Shown here in pieces: positions 5,063-7,294 of a stretch of DNA of 7,294 bases. Both the position numbers and the translations under genes were made by a program. Below the pieces are notes generated by a model. That model was not told the origin of the DNA. It saw only the letters and a list, made by a program, of their open reading frames with translations, and made no database searches. Each line of letters opens with the position of its first letter. Positions within the stretch are counted from its first letter, which is position 1. Source of the stretch: Clostridia bacterium (GTDB lineage Bacteria > Bacillota > Clostridia > Christensenellales > CAG-314); NCBI GenBank assembly GCA_900769665.1, contig CAAGHL010000025.1:1-7294 (forward strand), written 5' to 3'.

Positions 5063-5677
5063 ATGAATAGAATTATTACTATCGGTCGTGAGTTTGGCAG
5101 TGGCGGCCGTGAAATCGGCAGACGTTTGTCCGACAGGCTTGGTTTTGCCTACTACGACCAAGAAATTATCACGGAAATTTCCAAGCGTACCAAGCTGTCG
5201 GAGGAGTACGTCCGTCAAGTGTCGGAGCGTCGACCGGTTGCGGCATTTCCCATTCATACTGGTATAAGTTTCTTTTCCGCGCCCGACGCGGTTTTTCAAC
5301 AAAGCATGACGGTGTTTTCCGAGCAACACAAACTTTTGAAGGAACTTGCCGACAAGTCCGACTGCATCATCGTAGGTCGTTGCGCCGACTACATTTTGCG
5401 TGACGACAACCCGTTTAGCATTTTTGTGTACGCCGACGAGGCAAGCAAATTGGCTCGTTGCATGGCTCGCAAGTCGCCCGAGGAAAACTTTTCCGAACGT
5501 GACATGAAACGCAAAATGGCGGAAATCGACCGTGCGCGCGCAGGCTACTACTCGTTTTTCAGCAACAAAAAGTGGGGCGACAAAGCTAGTTATGACCTCA
5601 TGGTCAACACGACCAATCGTGACATCAAGCTACTGAGCGCCGCCCTTGCCGACTACGTAAAGTCCGTTATCGAGTAA
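5063..5677 (+). CDS. Cytidylate kinase-like family protein (AAK6/Cytidylate_kin2)
   Basis: The 204-residue cytosolic protein belongs to the cytidylate-kinase-like P-loop family common in Firmicutes and distinct from the housekeeping Cmk. An N-terminal GREFGSGGREIG (8-19) is the phosphate-binding loop in its family-specific form. It is followed by YYDQEIIT (30-37), the strand and turn CIIVGRCADYIL (101-112) with FVYADE (121-126), and an arginine-rich lid segment IDRARAGYYSFFSNKKWGD (155-173) before YDLMVNT (177-183). Members are predicted to phosphorylate a nucleotide or small molecule with ATP, but I know of no firmly established substrate. It stands alone, 595 bp after hpt and convergent with the C-S lyase gene. 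Its long upstream region could carry a regulatory leader. The family call is firm; the biochemical role is not. Confidence 0.88.
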   Translation: MNRIITIGREFGSGGREIGRRLSDRLGFAYYDQEIITEISKRTKLSEEYVRQVSERRPVAAFPIHTGISFFSAPDAVFQQSMTVFSEQHKLLKELADKSDCIIVGRCADYILRDDNPFSIFVYADEASKLARCMARKSPEENFSERDMKRKMAEIDRARAGYYSFFSNKKWGDKASYDLMVNTTNRDIKLLSAALADYVKSVIE

Positions 5678-5693
5678 TCTTTGCAACGTGCCA

Positions 5694-5721
5694 AAACGTC
5701 GCACTTTGCGTAAACGTCGCA
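5694..5721 (+). repeat. Short direct repeat after the kinase-like gene
   Basis: AAACGTCGCA occurs at 5694-5703 and again at 5712-5721, 18 bp apart. The pair lies behind a stop codon with no promoter nearby, so an operator role is not supported. It may be chance. Confidence 0.3.
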
Positions 5722-5798
5722 TATGTGTGCAGTTTTTCCATTCGCGCAAAATGTCAAACAACTGTGTTTTGTGGTACACATAAACTAGTTTTGTCATC

Positions 5799-5844
5799 AA
5801 AAAAGTCATACGTATTGCTTTTTTACTTACGTATGACTTTTTTT
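5799..5844. terminator. Bidirectional intrinsic terminator
   Basis: A perfect 16-bp stem pairs AAAAAAGTCATACGTA (5799-5814) with TACGTATGACTTTTTT (5828-5843) across a 13-nt loop. Seven T residues follow on the plus strand and six on the minus strand. It sits between the convergent kinase-like gene (stop 5677) and the C-S lyase gene (stop 5861) and can end transcripts from both sides. A further T8 run (5848-5855) adds to the plus-strand signal. Confidence 0.88.
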
Positions 5845-5860
5845 ACGTTTTTTTTGTATA

Positions 5861-7021
5861 CTATCGTATTTTTTCGTCGAGTGCGGTTTTCAAACGATTC
5901 AGCGCATCGTTTAGCGTTGTCAGCGGACAAGCTACGTTCATGCGCAGGAAGTAACGTCCGTTGCCGCGGTACTGTACCCCGTCGGAAAGGTACAAGCCCG
6001 TTTTGGCGCGGATGTCTTCGGCAAGTTGCTCCGAGTTGTCTGTGATTGCCGAACAGTCCAGCCACATCAAATAGGTTGCCTTGCCTTCCACGACCTTGAT
6101 TTGCGGCAAGTTTTTGCCGATAAACTCCGTAGCTATGCGTTTGTTGCGTGCAATGGTTGCACGCAATTGGTCCAGCCACTCGCCGCCCTCGGTAAATGCG
6201 GCAATGGTTGCGCCTATGGCAAAGGTGTTCGGTTCGGCACATTCGTCGGTGTTTAGCGCACGCCAAACTTTGTGGTGGATAAACGGATTTGCCGCATACG
6301 CCGCCGCACACTGCAACCCTGCAATGTTAAAGGCTTTTGTTGCGGAAATGCACGTTACGCTGTTGTATTTGCACTCGTCGGAAACGGCGGCGAAAGGCGT
6401 GTACGTCACTTCGGGGTCGGTCAAGTCGCAGTGTATCTCGTCGGAAACGACAACTACGCCGTTTTGTTTGGCAAGGGTGCCTATCTTGGCAAGCTCCTCT
6501 CGCGACCAAATCATGCCGCCGGGATTGTGCGGATTGCACAGTATCATGAGTGACGTTTGCGGGTCGGCAAGCTTGTCGGCTAGGTTGGCAAAGTCTACCG
6601 TGTAGCGTGTCCCGTCGTAGTGCAACGGGCACTCCAACACACGCCTGCCGTTGTTTTCGATGCTGTTGAAAAATATGTTGTATGCCGGCGTAAGTACAAC
6701 TACGTTTTCGTTTGGTGTGGTCAGTTTGCGCACCAGGGAGGAAATAATCGGTACAACGCCCGTTGCAAAAATAAGGCTGTCGGGGTCGATTGTGTATCTG
6801 TGGCGAGTTTGCCACCAATTGCTGATTGCTTGGTTCCACTCGGGCGGTATTATGTTGTAGCCGTAAATTCCGCTTTCGGTGCGTGCCTTTACCGCGTTTA
6901 CGATGGCAGGCGCAGTAGGAAAGTCCATGTCCGCCACCCACAGCGGAAGCTCGTTTTCGCCCACGTCCCACTTCAAAGAGTTTGTACCTCTACGGTTTGT
7001 CACTTTGTCGAAATCAAACAT
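5861..7021 (-). CDS. MalY/PatB-type PLP-dependent C-S beta-lyase
   Basis: The 386-residue protein is a fold type I PLP enzyme of the MalY/PatB group, cytosolic, expected to cleave cystathionine or cysteine-type C-S bonds to pyruvate, ammonia and a thiol. Key parts are PLWVADMDFP (26-35) near the N-terminus, YGY (53-55), TPAYNIFF (111-118), NPHNPGG (163-169), SDEIHCDL (193-200) with D194 contacting the PLP nitrogen, and the Schiff-base lysine K229 in SATKAFNIAGLQ. Length matches B. subtilis PatB and E. coli MalY (about 390). The start is supported by GAGG (7027-7030 on the plus strand) 5 nt upstream. No linked methionine or cysteine gene is in view, so sulfur metabolism is inferred from family alone; older annotations call such genes class I/II aminotransferase. 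It is transcribed towards the shared terminator and looks monocistronic. Confidence 0.94.
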   Translation of the reverse strand: MFDFDKVTNRRGTNSLKWDVGENELPLWVADMDFPTAPAIVNAVKARTESGIYGYNIIPPEWNQAISNWWQTRHRYTIDPDSLIFATGVVPIISSLVRKLTTPNENVVVLTPAYNIFFNSIENNGRRVLECPLHYDGTRYTVDFANLADKLADPQTSLMILCNPHNPGGMIWSREELAKIGTLAKQNGVVVVSDEIHCDLTDPEVTYTPFAAVSDECKYNSVTCISATKAFNIAGLQCAAAYAANPFIHHKVWRALNTDECAEPNTFAIGATIAAFTEGGEWLDQLRATIARNKRIATEFIGKNLPQIKVVEGKATYLMWLDCSAITDNSEQLAEDIRAKTGLYLSDGVQYRGNGRYFLRMNVACPLTTLNDALNRLKTALDEKIR

Positions 7022-7138
7022 GTTTGCCTCGTTATTTTTGGTTGTGTTTTGATTTTATTGCCATTTTGTAACGGCGTTTCGGTCGCCAAACGCACTGCGT
7101 ACATTTGCTTTGCAAACAAGCTTTGTGTAAGCAAAAAT

Positions 7139-7166
7139 TGTATACGTATAGGGTTTCCATTGTCAT
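7139..7166 (-). promoter_or_regulatory. Candidate promoter of the C-S lyase gene
   Basis: Read on the minus strand, ATGACA (7166-7161) and TATACA (7144-7139, continuing into AAT) are spaced by 16 nt, giving a start near 7131 and a leader of about 110 nt. The leader begins with an inverted repeat: on the plus strand, TTTGCTT (7104-7110) is complementary to AAGCAAA (7129-7135), a possible operator or 5' hairpin. The -10 matches consensus only moderately. Confidence 0.4.
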
Positions 7167-7189
7167 CACTAATCATTTTTGCGCGCGAC

Positions 7190-7294
7190 CTAACGTCGAC
7201 GAGTAATGGTTAATAAACTCTTAAAGGTCAAGCCTCGGCTTGCGTACCGCAAGTACGCGTTCGGTCGTTTGCCTTTAATTATCTCGCCGCAAGC
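7190..7294 (-). CDS. Unidentified partial frame at right edge
   Basis: On the minus strand a frame enters from the right edge and ends at a TAG (7192-7190), showing 34 residues rich in K/R and Y, ending LTFKSLLTITRRR. On the plus strand an overlapping frame opens with ATG at 7206 (MVNKLLKVKPRLAYRKYAF and on) and also runs off the edge. Neither has a good ribosome binding site in view and I recognise neither. Both lie over an inverted-repeat element, so they may be non-coding. Confidence 0.18.
   Translation of the reverse strand, partial: ACGEIIKGKRPNAYLRYASRGLTFKSLLTITRRR
7221..7278. repeat. Inverted-repeat element at right edge
   Basis: TTAAAGG (7221-7227) and CCTTTAA (7272-7278) are inverted copies. 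They enclose a perfect hairpin GCGTAC-CGCAA-GTACGC (7242-7258), which competes with CTTGCG-TAC-CGCAAG (7239-7253). The outer arm core (TAAAGG/CCTTTA) recalls the arms of the 31-150 element, but the interiors differ. It may continue beyond the window. Confidence 0.3.

Noticed and set aside
5725..6045. 106-codon plus-strand frame across the terminator
   Set aside because: It reads through the bidirectional terminator hairpin and the antisense of the lyase gene, and shows no domain.
6267..6276. DnaA-box-like GGTGGATAA
   Set aside because: A single imperfect match inside a coding sequence with no cluster or AT-rich unwinding region; not evidence for an origin.
6620..7213. 197-codon open frame on the plus strand opposite the C-S lyase gene
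   Set aside because: It is antisense to a well-conserved enzyme, has no recognisable domain and is explained by the codon bias of the minus-strand gene.

Overview
The window looks like chromosomal DNA of a low-to-moderate GC Firmicute, most likely an uncultured gut-type member of the Clostridia. This is inferred from three things: tilS directly followed by a hypoxanthine phosphoribosyltransferase gene, a cytidylate-kinase-like AAK6-type protein, and a clostridial-style iron alcohol dehydrogenase with a basic/aromatic N-terminal leader. No rRNA, tRNA, phage, transposase, CRISPR or plasmid gene was recognised.

Layout. Positions 1-150 hold the tail of an unidentified reading frame overlapping a 120-bp element closed by a perfect 11-bp inverted repeat. 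A strong sigma-A type promoter (TTGTCA-17-TATAAT, 186-214) and a ~170-nt leader with a rod-like hairpin precede an iron-containing alcohol dehydrogenase (389-1597). A tight informational/salvage cluster follows on the same strand: rsmA (16S rRNA dimethyladenosine transferase, 1737-2567), tilS (tRNA-Ile lysidine synthetase, 2576-3919) and hpt (hypoxanthine phosphoribosyltransferase, 3925-4467). Spacings in the cluster are 8 and 5 nt. Next comes a 595-bp stretch (4468-5062) without a convincing gene but rich in inverted repeats, then a cytidylate-kinase-like protein (5063-5677). A bidirectional terminator (5799-5844) separates this from a convergent MalY/PatB-type C-S lyase (5861-7021, minus strand), which has its own candidate promoter at 7139-7166. 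The right edge (7190-7294) carries another inverted-repeat element with open frames on both strands.

Function. rsmA, tilS and hpt join ribosome maturation, tRNA-Ile decoding and purine salvage in what is probably one transcript. The alcohol dehydrogenase and the C-S lyase/aminotransferase are ordinary metabolic genes with their own promoters. All five recognised enzymes keep their key motifs, and none looks broken.

The most interesting part is 4468-5062. It contains a long irregular hairpin just behind hpt, a set of mutually exclusive G-rich/C-rich helices (4646-4717) that look like a switch, and a 98-nt domain closed by a perfect 9-bp helix with two inner hairpins (4763-4860). It matches no structured RNA class that I can recognise by eye. 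It is a candidate undescribed noncoding RNA or long regulatory leader of the kinase-like gene. The two edge elements may belong to a dispersed repeat family of this genome.
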